A stretch of 59,299 nt of DNA from Sedimenticola sp. (GTDB lineage: Bacteria > Pseudomonadota > Gammaproteobacteria > Chromatiales > Chromatiaceae), in the NCBI GenBank assembly GCA_011051655.1, contig DRKS01000044.1, positions 1-59,299 on the forward strand, in the 5' to 3' direction. Below, piece by piece: positions 40,670 through 49,040 of the stretch; within the stretch, counting starts at the first letter, position 1; each line of letters opens with the position of its first letter. The notes beneath the pieces are model-generated. The model saw only the letters and a list, made by a program, of their open reading frames with translations, was not told the DNA's origin and did no database searches. The position numbers were made by a program, and so were the translations under genes.

Positions 40670-41533
40670 ATGCGGTATTCCATCAGGCCCCTCCTTGGCG
40701 CCGCCCTGATATCGCTCCTTGCAACCAGTCTTGCCCCCTCTTTCGCCGAAGCTCCGCCAAGCATAAGCGCGGCCTCCACCTCTCGGGACGCCACCGGCAG
40801 CGCCTTCGACGCCCAGGCTGCGCTAAAGGCCAGCCAGGAGGCCATCGGCAGGAAAATCGGGGACTACCGTTTTCTAAGCAGCACCGGGGATGTACTCAGC
40901 ACGAAGGAGCTTCTGGGCAAACCGCTGGTGCTCAGCCTGATTTACACCAGTTGCTACCACACCTGCCCCATGACCACCCGCAACCTGGCGGAGGTGGTGG
41001 CAAAGGCCCGGGATGCCCTGGGGGAAGACAGCTTCACCGTGGCCCTCATCGGCTTCGATACGGACCACGACACCCCCGCCGCCATGCGCTATTACGGCCG
41101 CAAGCAAGGCATAGATGACGCCAACTGGCGCCTGCTCAGCACCGACCAGGCCAGTATGGATGCCCTGGTAAAGGATTTGGGATTTCTCTACTACCCCTCT
41201 CCCCGGGGATTCGACCACCTGGTGCAAGCCACCGTCATCGACGCCAAGGGCGTCATCTACCGCCAGATCTACGGCGAGGTGTTCAACACGCCCCTGCTCA
41301 TAGATCCGCTAAAGGATCTCATCCTGGGGCGCCCCCAGCCGGGGCAGACATTTCTTGCCGGCCTGGTAAAAAAGGTAAAACTTTTCTGTACCACCTATGA
41401 CCCGAGCCGGGACGCCTATGTCTTTGACTATTCGCTCTTTCTCGGCATCCTTATCGGTGCATCCATCATCCTGGGGACAATCGTATTTGTCATCCGTGAA
41501 CTCATGCACGGGCGCAACCCCCCCAAGATTTGA
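40670..41533 (+). CDS. senC: SCO1/SenC-family copper protein with C-terminal helix
   Basis: 287 residues. Signal peptide (ends SFA-EA), thioredoxin fold with CYHTCP copper motif (about residues 94-99) and the distal His in 'GFDHLVQATVID'. An unusual C-terminal membrane helix follows (LFLGILIGASIILGTIVFVI). It begins 19 bases after ctaB. Membrane-tailed SCO proteins of this sort are commonly linked to unusual heme-copper enzymes, and it precedes the second heme-copper cluster, so it may load its CuB. Confidence 0.85.
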   Translation: MRYSIRPLLGAALISLLATSLAPSFAEAPPSISAASTSRDATGSAFDAQAALKASQEAIGRKIGDYRFLSSTGDVLSTKELLGKPLVLSLIYTSCYHTCPMTTRNLAEVVAKARDALGEDSFTVALIGFDTDHDTPAAMRYYGRKQGIDDANWRLLSTDQASMDALVKDLGFLYYPSPRGFDHLVQATVIDAKGVIYRQIYGEVFNTPLLIDPLKDLILGRPQPGQTFLAGLVKKVKLFCTTYDPSRDAYVFDYSLFLGILIGASIILGTIVFVIRELMHGRNPPKI

Positions 41534-41596
41534 CGCAAGTATTAGAAAACATTAATATTTCGCTGCCCCTTTTTTCCACCCGCCTCCCAAGGCGGC

Positions 41597-43192
41597 ATGC
41601 GAGGAATCAACGACTTGAAACCGACCAGCAACCCCATAAAGCGCGCCTACCTGTACCTTGAGGAATGGTTCAACCTCTCCTTTGGCGAAAAATGGAACCC
41701 CCTCTATCACCTTGGCCCGCTGACCTTTTTCTTCTTCTGGATCGCGCTGGTTACCGGGCTCTACCTGTTTATATTCTTTGACACGACGGTCTCGGGCGCC
41801 CATGCATCCCTCGAGGTCATCATCAATGAGCAGTTTTACATCGGCCGTATCATGCGCGGTCTGCACCGCTACGCATCGGATGCCGCCGTCGCCACCATCT
41901 TTTTGCATATCTTCCGGGAGTTCTCCCAGGACCGCTACCGCGGCATCCGCTGGTACTCCTGGTTTACCGGCATACCCAATCTCTGGCTGGTCGGACTGCT
42001 CGGCATCACCGGCTACTGGATGGTTTGGGATGAACTGGCGCTCTTCATCGCCATCGGTTCTTCCAAGCTTATGGATGCCCTGCCGATCTTCTCGGACTCC
42101 ATGGCGCGCAATTTCATGCCGGGGAATCTCGGCGGCCGGTTTTCCACCCTGCTGGCCTTCCTGCACCTGCTGGGGCTGCCCATGTTCCTGATATTCATGC
42201 TCTGGTTTCACGTCAGGCGCCTTTCAAAGGTGGAGATCAGCGCCCCCAAGGGGCTGGCCATCGGCGCCCTCCTGGCGCTGACCGTGCTGTCTCTCGTCGT
42301 GCCGGCGCTCAGCCATGCCCCCGCGAATCTTTCAAAGGTGCCCACCGTCCTCCACCCGGACTGGTTTTATCTGAACATCTACCCGCTGGCGAAAGACTGG
42401 CCGGCCGGCCAGGTCTGGCTGCTGGTGGGCGGCATCACCGTCCTGATGATGTTCATGCCCTGGCTGCCGAAGAAAAAGACCGGTGCCGTGGCGGTGGTCG
42501 ATTTGAACCACTGTAACGGCTGCGGTCAATGCGCCGACGACTGCCCCTTCGACGCCATCACCGTTCAGGCCCGCACCGACGGCGCCAAATGGAAGAACGA
42601 AGTCGTCGTCGCCCCCCAACTGTGCGCCGCCTGCGGCATCTGCACCGGCTCCTGCCCATCATCCAATCCTTTCCGCAAGACCAGTGATGATGGCCTGCTC
42701 AAGACCGGCATCGACATGCCCGGCCTGCCCCTGGATCAATTCAAGAGACAGACGGACGAGGCCCTGGCCAAACTCGAGGGCGACATCAAGATCATGGCCT
42801 TCGGTTGCGACAACAGTTACGACGTCGAGACCCTGAGCGCCCCCAACGTGGCCGCGATACGCTTTTTCTGCATCGGCATGATGCCGGCCTCCCTGGTGGA
42901 ATATGCGCTCAAAAACGGGGCCGACGGCGTGTTTATCTCCGGCTGCCGCCACGGCGACTGCTATTACCGGTTTGGCAACCACTGGATGGACATGCGCATC
43001 CACGGGGAACGCAAGCCGGCCCTGCGCGCCCGGGTGGACCGCAGCCGGATCAGGATATTCGGCGCCGCCGACACCGACGGCAAAAAACTCAAAAAGGAAT
43101 TTCAGGCCTTCTGCGATTCGCTCGCCAGCCAGCCACCGCCAACCGGCGCGCCACACACAACCGCCCAGGCCGAGGAGGCGCGCCATGACTAG
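41597..43192 (+). CDS. Cytochrome b / 2[4Fe-4S] ferredoxin / MvhD fusion protein
   Basis: 531 residues from ATG 41597; TTG at 41615 has a better ribosome site (GAGGAA eight bases before) and gives 525. Domain 1 (to about 290) is a cytochrome b N-terminal type with His pairs in 'RGLHRYASDAAVATIFLH' and 'FLHLLGLPMFLIFMLWFH'. Domain 2 (about 305-365) has two ferredoxin motifs, CNGCGQCADDCP and CAACGICTGSCP. Domain 3 resembles MvhD/FlpD, with Cys in 'FGCDNS', 'FFCIG' and 'SGCRHGDC'. MvhD passes electrons in heterodisulfide-reductase-type complexes. The iron-sulfur parts are likely cytoplasmic, so this could feed electrons from the cytoplasm or to quinone. Overlaps the next gene by 8 bases. Confidence 0.8.
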   Translation: MRGINDLKPTSNPIKRAYLYLEEWFNLSFGEKWNPLYHLGPLTFFFFWIALVTGLYLFIFFDTTVSGAHASLEVIINEQFYIGRIMRGLHRYASDAAVATIFLHIFREFSQDRYRGIRWYSWFTGIPNLWLVGLLGITGYWMVWDELALFIAIGSSKLMDALPIFSDSMARNFMPGNLGGRFSTLLAFLHLLGLPMFLIFMLWFHVRRLSKVEISAPKGLAIGALLALTVLSLVVPALSHAPANLSKVPTVLHPDWFYLNIYPLAKDWPAGQVWLLVGGITVLMMFMPWLPKKKTGAVAVVDLNHCNGCGQCADDCPFDAITVQARTDGAKWKNEVVVAPQLCAACGICTGSCPSSNPFRKTSDDGLLKTGIDMPGLPLDQFKRQTDEALAKLEGDIKIMAFGCDNSYDVETLSAPNVAAIRFFCIGMMPASLVEYALKNGADGVFISGCRHGDCYYRFGNHWMDMRIHGERKPALRARVDRSRIRIFGAADTDGKKLKKEFQAFCDSLASQPPPTGAPHTTAQAEEARHD

Positions 43193-43688
43193 TCCTTTGC
43201 GTTATCTCTTGCAAGCCCTGAACTTTGCCGTCTTCATGGCGATCATCGGCTATTTCTCCGCCAACCCTGCGGTCCGGAACCTTGAAGAGGGACTGGCCCA
43301 GGTCACCCTGGCCATCGGTCACGCCGGGCAACCGGTGCGGCCCTGCCGCGAGCGCACGGCCGAGGAACTTGCGGCCCTCCCCCCCAACATGCGCCAGCCC
43401 ATGGATTGCCCCCGGGAGCGCTCCCCGGTGATCGTGAGGCTGATCATGGACGGCAAGCCCATCCTGGACATGACGGTCAATCCCCCGGGCGCCTTCAAGG
43501 ATCAGGGCATTGACATCTACCGATCCATACCCATCCCCGCGGGCAAACACCACTTCGTGGCGAAACTGAAAGACAGCGTTCGCGAAAAGGATTTCAATTA
43601 TGTCGGTGAAAAGGTGGTCGATTTGGCCCCGGCGGACCTGTTGTTTATCGATTTTCATGCCCAAATGGGCGGCTTCCTCTTTAAATGA
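43185..43688 (+). CDS. Membrane-anchored periplasmic protein between cytochrome b fusion and subunit I
   Basis: 167 residues. One N-terminal helix (LNFAVFMAIIGYF), then a beta-rich periplasmic domain with two Cys ('RPCRERT', 'MDCPRERS') and no CuA or heme motif. Overlaps of 8 and 4 bases with the two flanking genes tie it to them. Its place is where subunit II of a heme-copper enzyme would be, so it may be a CuA-less subunit II. I do not recognise the family. Confidence 0.65.
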   Translation: MTSPLRYLLQALNFAVFMAIIGYFSANPAVRNLEEGLAQVTLAIGHAGQPVRPCRERTAEELAALPPNMRQPMDCPRERSPVIVRLIMDGKPILDMTVNPPGAFKDQGIDIYRSIPIPAGKHHFVAKLKDSVREKDFNYVGEKVVDLAPADLLFIDFHAQMGGFLFK

Positions 43689-45043
43689 CGGAATTCTACT
43701 CCCTCGACGTCCCGGAGGAGCCGTCCCTCCGCCGGCAAACCACGGCCTGGCTTCTGCTGGCCCTGCTCTCCCTGGTGGTGGGCGGCCTGTTCGTCATCCT
43801 CATCGTCTTTTCCCGAACCCCGGGCATCCAGGACATCATCCCCTGGGTGGATTTTTTCAAAACCGCCCTGGTGGTCCACGTGGATCTTACCGTACTGGTC
43901 TGGTTTCTCGCCTTTGCCGGCATATTGTGGAGCCTGAACAGCAGCGACGCCTGCCCGGCCTGCGGCTGGCCTCCCATCATCCTGTCCATGGCGGGCGCCC
44001 TCGGCATCACCCTCGCGCCCTTTCTGGGGGCCGCCAACCCCCTCATGAACAACTATGTCCCGGTGCTGCGAGACCCCATATTTTTTATCAGCCTGGGGAT
44101 CTTCGGCCTCGGCTTCAGCCTCCAGGTGCTGCGGGCCCTGTTCTTTTCCCGGCCGGTTGGCCGGTTCATGAACGGCGCGGCAGCGCTGCGCTTCGGGCTG
44201 TTCACCGGGCTGGTTGCGGCGCTCCTGGCCGTCATGGCCGTCGCCTGGTCCTACAGCGCCATCCCCGCCAGCGTGCAGGGAGAGCACTATTACGAGCTCC
44301 TGTTCTGGGGCGGCGGACATGCCATTCAGTTCACCCACACCCAGCTGATGCTGGTGGTCTGGCTGTGGCTCGCCACCGCCTCCGGCATGGCTCTGAAGAT
44401 CAGCCCCCGGGTGGTGCTCGTTCTGCTGGCCCTGGGCGCGGCGCCCGTGCTGCTGACACCCGTGATCTACCTCACCTATCCGATAGAGGCGCCCCACCAC
44501 ATCGCCTCATTTACCTGGCTGATGAAATATGGCGGCGGGCTGGCGGCGCTGCCGCTGGCGCTGGTGATCCTGCTGGCCCTGAAAGAGGCCGGGCCTGCGC
44601 CCAAGGCGCTGCGGGCCGAGCGCTCCGCCCTGATATTCTCCATCCTGCTGTTCGGCACCGGCGGCATTATCGGCTTTCTCATCAGCGGCAGTAATGTGAG
44701 GGTCCCGGCCCATTACCACGGCTCCATCGTTGGCGTCACCCTGGCGTTCATGGGCATCACCTACTATATCCTCCCCCGGCTGGGCTTCCGCAAGCCGGAT
44801 GGGAAATGGGCGCTGAGACAACCGGCCATCTATGGCGGTGGACAACTGGTATGGGTGCTGGCCATGGCCTACACCGGCGGCCACGGCGTGCAGCGCAAGA
44901 CCGCCGGGGCGGCTCAGGGCTTGAAGAGCACCGGGGAATATATCGCCATGGGCATCATGGGCCTTGGCGGGGTGGTCGCCATCATCGGCGGCATCATTTT
45001 CCTGGTCGTGGTCTACAAGGGCATGCGGCCGGAGAAATCGTAG
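43685..45043 (+). CDS. Heme-copper subunit I, Tyr-less: probable NO reductase (sNOR/gNOR-like)
   Basis: 452 residues, 12 membrane helices. H65 (low-spin heme), H212 and H271/H272 (CuB) and H343/H345 ('PAHYHGS') are in the right order. The catalytic helix reads 'GGGHAIQFTHT': the residue four after the CuB His is Phe (F216) and no Tyr lies nearby in this helix, while Gln (Q215) stands next to it. Such Tyr-less forms are known among alternative NO reductases, with oxygen reductases needing the Tyr. No CuA subunit is encoded here, in contrast to the enzyme at 37907. Coupled by ATGA to the gene before it. No terminator seen after it. Confidence 0.75.
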   Translation: MTEFYSLDVPEEPSLRRQTTAWLLLALLSLVVGGLFVILIVFSRTPGIQDIIPWVDFFKTALVVHVDLTVLVWFLAFAGILWSLNSSDACPACGWPPIILSMAGALGITLAPFLGAANPLMNNYVPVLRDPIFFISLGIFGLGFSLQVLRALFFSRPVGRFMNGAAALRFGLFTGLVAALLAVMAVAWSYSAIPASVQGEHYYELLFWGGGHAIQFTHTQLMLVVWLWLATASGMALKISPRVVLVLLALGAAPVLLTPVIYLTYPIEAPHHIASFTWLMKYGGGLAALPLALVILLALKEAGPAPKALRAERSALIFSILLFGTGGIIGFLISGSNVRVPAHYHGSIVGVTLAFMGITYYILPRLGFRKPDGKWALRQPAIYGGGQLVWVLAMAYTGGHGVQRKTAGAAQGLKSTGEYIAMGIMGLGGVVAIIGGIIFLVVVYKGMRPEKS

Positions 45044-45167
45044 CCCTAAAACAGGACAGAATTAACAGGATAAACAAGATTGGGACACGGATCTATTCAG
45101 GTACCAAATAAGATTCTGCGTAACATGGTAAGAAAAGGAATATTCTCGCGCAAAGACGCCAAGAATA

Positions 45168-45306
45168 ACACCAAATGAGATTGGTGGGGTTGTCGTTGAC
45201 TCATCCATTGCTGTGCATCGTGCACTTGGCCCCGGGTTGCGTGAAACGGTATCCAAGATGGTATCGGCGCACGAGTTGATAAAAAACAGTATCACACCGA
45301 GTGATG
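45168..45306 (+). pseudogene. Fragment of a GxxxExxY-family protein
   Basis: The frame from 45168 reads 'IGGVVVDSSIAVHRALGPGLRETV', which matches the N-terminal part of GxxxExxY proteins (usually VDAAIEVHKALGPGLLESVYE). It has no start codon and loses the pattern after about 40 residues. Short inverted copies of CTCGCGCAA(A/G)GACGC lie on both sides (about 45147 and 45348). Remains of a lost gene. Confidence 0.65.
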
Positions 45307-45421
45307 GATGGCCTCCAAGAGAATCAGGTGTTTTTTTCTTTGCGCCTTTGCGTCCTTGCGCGAGTTATTCTTGTTTTTCGGTTGTTGCTTGGTTCCGGCT
45401 ATCCCCGTCCCCGGCGTGAAG

Positions 45422-45715
45422 TTATGCAGCCTTGTTGGCGGAAACCGTAATTGCAACGCGCCATCCAACTTCCGATAGCATTTGTACCAGCCGGTCAATC
45501 GAGCACTTGTCAATCCTGCCATGCAATACTTCATTTAAGCGCGGCTGAGTCGTTTTCATGGCCTTCGCGGCGGCAACCTGGGTTAACCCGCTTTCCTCGA
45601 CATAGCGCCGTACCTCTACCATAAGCTGTGCGCGTAGTTTAAGATTTTCCGCGTCCGGCAAGCCCAACTCTTCGAAGATGTTGGCATCTGCCGGGGTTGT
45701 ATGTTCAATGGTCAT
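45422..45715 (-). CDS. higA: XRE-family antitoxin
   Basis: 97 residues. The helix-turn-helix is 'ESGLTQVAAAKAMKTTQPRLNEVLHGRIDKCSIDRLVQML', the HTH form of type II antitoxins paired with RelE/HigB-like toxins. It follows the toxin gene with a four-base overlap, the toxin-first order of higBA-like loci. It would neutralise the toxin and repress the operon through the palindrome at 46050. Confidence 0.85.
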   Translation of the reverse strand: MTIEHTTPADANIFEELGLPDAENLKLRAQLMVEVRRYVEESGLTQVAAAKAMKTTQPRLNEVLHGRIDKCSIDRLVQMLSEVGWRVAITVSANKAA

Positions 45716-46041
45716 AGGCTTGTCCTGTTCTGAATCACTTCACGGAGCCGGGCTCTGGCAATATCCAAGTCCTTTTTAGAAGTCTTTTGCGTCTTCTTGT
45801 GGAAGGCGTGCAGGATATAAACGCCTTCCTCGAACTTCGCCAGATAGATAATCCGGTACTCACCATCTACATGAATACGGACTTCCCGCACACTTGTACC
45901 GATGCTGGACATCGGCTTCCAGTCGTCGGGGTCCTCACCCTGTTGGATAAGATGAAGCTGGAAACCGGATACCTGCTTGACGGCTTTCGGGAAAGCCGTG
46001 AGCGCCTTATAACTATTGCCGATCCAGAATAATCGCTTCAT
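45712..46041 (-). CDS. higB: RelE/HigB-like toxin (phage Gp49-like family)
   Basis: 109 residues. 'VSGFQLHLIQQGEDPDDWKPM', 'GTSVREVRIHVDGEYRIIYLAKFEEGVYILHAFHKKTQKTSK' follow the Gp49-like (PF05973) type of ribosome-dependent mRNA interferases, with conserved Arg and Lys near the active site. Coupled with the antitoxin gene. Sits in a low-GC patch with other accessory sequence. Confidence 0.85.
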   Translation of the reverse strand: MKRLFWIGNSYKALTAFPKAVKQVSGFQLHLIQQGEDPDDWKPMSSIGTSVREVRIHVDGEYRIIYLAKFEEGVYILHAFHKKTQKTSKKDLDIARARLREVIQNRTSL

Positions 46042-46049
46042 CAGGAAAG

Positions 46050-46067
46050 TATATCAGATATGATATA
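46050..46067 (-). promoter_or_regulatory. Probable operator of the toxin-antitoxin operon
   Basis: TATATCA-GATA-TGATATA is a perfect palindrome eight bases before the toxin ATG. It is where an XRE antitoxin dimer would bind for autorepression. It contains possible -10-like TATATC/TATCAT hexamers, so operator and promoter may overlap. Confidence 0.65.
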
Positions 46068-46088
46068 AACAGCAAGCGAAGATCATTA

Positions 46089-46109
46089 AGAGGGCAAAGC
46101 CCTCTTTTT
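46089..46109 (+). terminator. Rho-independent terminator-like hairpin
   Basis: AGAGGGC-AAA-GCCCTCT followed by TTTT. It would end plus-strand transcription, shielding the toxin-antitoxin promoter; no plus-strand gene directly before it was found. Confidence 0.6.
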
Positions 46110-46211
46110 GTTTGGTCCGCAAACCAAGATTTTTCCTGCAAAATATCCCGGCGCATATTGTGCAGCGGGGGCGTAGCCGGACCAAAAAAGGCTTTGACCC
46201 GAATGGCACTT

Positions 46212-46419
46212 AATGGCACTTGGATAAGAGCATATGGTTGTAAAATCAGTCAGTTACAAATGCTCTATGCATTGCTTTAAGATTGCTATTCTTTATTTAG
46301 AAGGAATATCTACCAATGTTTCTAAGTGCGTAAGCAAAAATGAGTTCAATTTCAGCCGTATTCGGCAGATCTTTAACCTATTGAATTATCGAGAAAAACA
46401 TTCTTATCCAAGTGCCATT
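46212..46419. mobile_element. Small inverted-repeat element (208 bp)
   Basis: Perfect 18-bp terminal inverted repeats AATGGCACTTGGATAAGA at 46212-46229 and 46402-46419. An extra AATGGCACTT is just before the left end and 'CGGCTTTGACCC'-type flanks recur on both sides. No transposase inside, so it looks like a MITE or an internally deleted insertion sequence. Confidence 0.7.
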
Positions 46420-46457
46420 CGGCTTTGACCCCTTAGGCTGTTAGGCTATTAATGCTG

Positions 46458-47072
46458 TTAGTCCATCAGTTCACTCAATTTATATTTACAATGTTTGAAT
46501 CCCAAACCAGCAAGCCTAAGCCCCATGAGGAACAATGTCATGGGTTCTGGTACCTGCGATGACTGAAAAGTTATGTTGTCCACCTGAGTGGCATACCATG
46601 GCGTACCTACTCGAAACCATTCGAGATTGGAATAATCTGGGCTGGAAAATGAAATGGTTGTTACAGTCGTATACCCTGGCAGAAAAACTGATGTGCCGTC
46701 AGAGGTCTCAAGCCACCTCTGATCAGTAAGCCCATTCGTCAGGAAATCCAAGCTGAGGAGATCAAACAGCGATCCATCGACCATCCTGAATTCTACATAC
46801 TGATTGGTTCCATGGAAATAAAGAGCATTTGTAGGATTTCCAAATAATGGATCGCCGATGGACGAGTAATCAGACTTAGAGGTAACCATCATGCCGCTTT
46901 CGGTATACACACTGTCATACGGCAACATTGTAGGGTCAGGAACAGTATCAAAAGTCATTACCGTCGCAAGTGCAATTGACGGCATGATCAAGGCAAGTCC
47001 AGCCAAAACCCCTACTAACGATGACACGTTCAATAAAAGTTTCTTCATTCTATTAATGTTTGTTGTATACAT
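46458..47072 (-). CDS. PEP-CTERM sorted exported protein
   Basis: 204 residues from the ATG at 47072 (AAGGAGAA before it). Signal peptide (MKKLLLNVSSLVGVLAGLALI...), beta-rich body with few Cys, and a C-terminal 'VPEPMTLFLMGLRLAGLGFK', the PEP-CTERM signal read by exosortase. Such proteins are usually linked to exopolysaccharide or surface matrix. No exosortase gene is in the window. Confidence 0.85.
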   Translation of the reverse strand: MYTTNINRMKKLLLNVSSLVGVLAGLALIMPSIALATVMTFDTVPDPTMLPYDSVYTESGMMVTSKSDYSSIGDPLFGNPTNALYFHGTNQYVEFRMVDGSLFDLLSLDFLTNGLTDQRWLETSDGTSVFLPGYTTVTTISFSSPDYSNLEWFRVGTPWYATQVDNITFQSSQVPEPMTLFLMGLRLAGLGFKHCKYKLSELMD

Positions 47073-47313
47073 AGCAAATTTCTCCTTATTATGTGCGCAT
47101 GCCACGCGCTAACGTTTTGCTAACCCAGACCAAAAAGGGCTTTGGGTTACGGCTGAAAGCCGGATTGGTCGGCCACTCGGCCGACTGAAAAAGCCACGAA
47201 CCGCAACCAATGCGCAATCCGCGTGAATCGGCATAACTACGAACCGGTGTTGCTTCGCAACAGCTCATATGCCGGCTAAAGCCGGGGGATTTACAGATCC
47301 CCTATTTGTGACT
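47073..47313. other. Intergenic region with stacked hairpins
   Basis: Upstream of the PEP-CTERM gene. GCCGGC-TAAA-GCCGG and GGGGAT-TTACAG-ATCCCC follow each other at 47271-47302, right after the stop of the DUF1566 gene. The first is like hairpins at IS200/IS605 ends, the second may be a terminator. GGCCACTCGGCC is a third short hairpin (about 47173-47184). No gene seen. Confidence 0.35.
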
Positions 47314-47733
47314 TTAAATTAGATTAGATGAAACGTTGTAGCCGCCGTCGGTGCCGCCGCTTGCCCAATCACAACCCGACGTGCCCATATCGGCAACGGT
47401 CGGCAACCGCCAGTCGCTATAGCCCTTGTAGTTGGCTGCGTTCATGGCGTCGATCCAGTACAGCGCGCCGCCCCAGTTCATGCAGCCGGTCGTCTGGATC
47501 TTTTCCGCATAGCTCGATCCATAGGAGTCACCTGGGTGATCCCCCAGATCGGTGTTATAGCTCAGACCGAAGCTGTTGCTTGCCGCTAAGTTTGCGTCCT
47601 GCAGCCACATCAGCCCCGTGCTGGTATCCGTGACCGTACCGTCCGAATTATCGATCAGGGTCGCCTGTACCGTGCTGCTCAGTCCCAATACCATTAATCC
47701 CGCCCAGACAATTCCTGATCCTTTTTTCATCAC
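47314..47733 (-). CDS. DUF1566 (Lcl-like) secreted protein, probably truncated
   Basis: 139 residues with a signal peptide (ends VQA-TL). 'DNSDGTVTDTSTGLMWLQD' and 'YSDWRLPTVADMGT' are the two DUF1566 hallmarks. Most members run on for a further 60 or more residues after the WRLPT motif; this one stops about 25 residues later, directly before the hairpins at 47271, so the 3' end may have been lost. Confidence 0.7.
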   Translation of the reverse strand: MMKKGSGIVWAGLMVLGLSSTVQATLIDNSDGTVTDTSTGLMWLQDANLAASNSFGLSYNTDLGDHPGDSYGSSYAEKIQTTGCMNWGGALYWIDAMNAANYKGYSDWRLPTVADMGTSGCDWASGGTDGGYNVSSNLI

Positions 47734-47945
47734 GCTCGCCTCTCTTTATTTCTGACCGGCATCCAACCATCCCTGTACGCCCAATCCCGCCTTCCGGTAA
47801 CTGCTCCATGCGTCGCCTAAAGCGCCTACTGTTGGTACTCTACCTCCTGCATCCATGCAGTCGGGCGCACAGCCCATTATTCAGAGACACACAAGGCAAA
47901 TATCCTGCCAATAATTTATTTTCCTTAATATTCAGTTTGTTATAC

Positions 47946-48050
47946 ACGGCACGGCACGGCACGGCACGGCACGGCACGGCACGGCACGGCACGGCACGGC
48001 ACGGCACGGCACGGCACGGCACGGCACGGCACGGCACGGCACGGCACGGC
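47946..48050. repeat. 21 tandem copies of the pentamer ACGGC
   Basis: 105 bases of uninterrupted ACGGC, with a further partial CAC before it. It lies between a DUF1566 gene and a small membrane protein gene. Reading frames through it give only simple repeats and look non-coding. Pentamer tracts are prone to slippage, so copy number may vary between cells. Confidence 0.97.
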
Positions 48051-48266
48051 AAAAGTGTAAAAAATCCTGATAGTTTTTTTGCAAATTTGCCGGTTACAGC
48101 AGATTTATCCGGCATCGCAGGGTGCAATAGCGCAGCGTATTGCACCAGACAAGAACCAGCAATCACTGCAATAACAAAGGGTTATATCAAATGAAACAGG
48201 AAGCCCGGGCTCAGAAACCAGTACTCAGACATGAGTGTAAAATTTTCTGACAGATGGATTAAGGGG

Positions 48267-48533
48267 TTAATCGCGGTTAAGGGCGGGGGAAGGTATGAGC
48301 TCGGGCTCGGGCTTCTCCTGGGCGGTCCCCTGGGCAGGCCCCGCCCCTTCGGTCCCCACGATGCGCTGGACCGTCTCGAACGTAACCACGGACAGGATCA
48401 TGATGATTATAAAAAAGGCAATATTCCTGTTGGCGAAGGGCTTGCCACGCCATTTCTCAAGCTGGACCAACAGCCAGTCTGAAAACACATAGAGCATTAT
48501 GCCGGCGATTGTAAAATAGACTATCTGTAACAT
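48267..48533 (-). CDS. Small membrane protein of unknown function
   Basis: 88 residues. Two membrane helices (VYFTIAGIMLYVFSDWLLV; NIAFFIIIMILSVVTFETV) with a basic loop between (EKWRGKPFANR), and an acidic, Pro-rich C-terminal tail. It follows the DUF420 gene and may belong with it. Not recognised. Confidence 0.55.
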   Translation of the reverse strand: MLQIVYFTIAGIMLYVFSDWLLVQLEKWRGKPFANRNIAFFIIIMILSVVTFETVQRIVGTEGAGPAQGTAQEKPEPELIPSPALNRD

Positions 48534-48599
48534 AACGTTTCACACACCTCTTTATGCCAAATCGCCAAACCGGCAAATGCAGATAAAAGGACGGCCATT

Positions 48600-49040
48600 C
48601 TACGACAGACCCACCCGGGGTGGATAGACGTGAAAGGCCATGAGATACACCGCCACTCCGCTTGCGCAGACATAGAGCCACAGCGGCAGGGTCCAGCGCG
48701 CAACCCGCCGGTGCCGGCCAAAGCTGCCCCTGAGCGCAAAGGTCAGGGTCGTCAGCACCATGGGCACAATGAGCGCGGCCAGAATCACGTGGGATGCGAG
48801 GATGGTAAAATAGATGGGCCGGATTGCCCCCTCTCCGGCGAACTTAACATTCCCCACCTGGCTGTGATAAGTGAGATAAGAAACCATGAAGACGGCGGAC
48901 ACGGCCAATGCCGCAAGCATGAATCTACGGTGGACGGTCCGGTTTTCCCTGCGAATATGATAATAGGCGATGCTGACCAGACAAATCGTCAGGATGTTCA
49001 GCACGGCCTGCAAATGCGGCAACAGCGGAATTACCTTCAT
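48600..49040 (-). CDS. DUF420 membrane protein
   Basis: 146 residues from the ATG at 49038-49040, four membrane helices with conserved His ('LPHLQAVLN', 'YHIRRENRTVHRRFML', 'YLTYHSQVG', 'TILASHVILA'). DUF420 proteins are linked to heme-copper oxidases and their assembly. Overlaps the gene before it by four bases. Confidence 0.8.
   Translation of the reverse strand: MKVIPLLPHLQAVLNILTICLVSIAYYHIRRENRTVHRRFMLAALAVSAVFMVSYLTYHSQVGNVKFAGEGAIRPIYFTILASHVILAALIVPMVLTTLTFALRGSFGRHRRVARWTLPLWLYVCASGVAVYLMAFHVYPPRVGLS

Noticed and set aside
46234-46428. 64-codon frame inside the 208-bp inverted-repeat element
   Set aside because: It runs into the right terminal repeat and shows no transposase motif.
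47946-48050. CRISPR array
   Set aside because: The repeat is a 5-base unit with no spacers and there are no cas genes.
47840-48166. Frame with repeated PCRAV units through the pentamer tract
   Set aside because: Simple repeat translation; no signal, ribosome site or domain.
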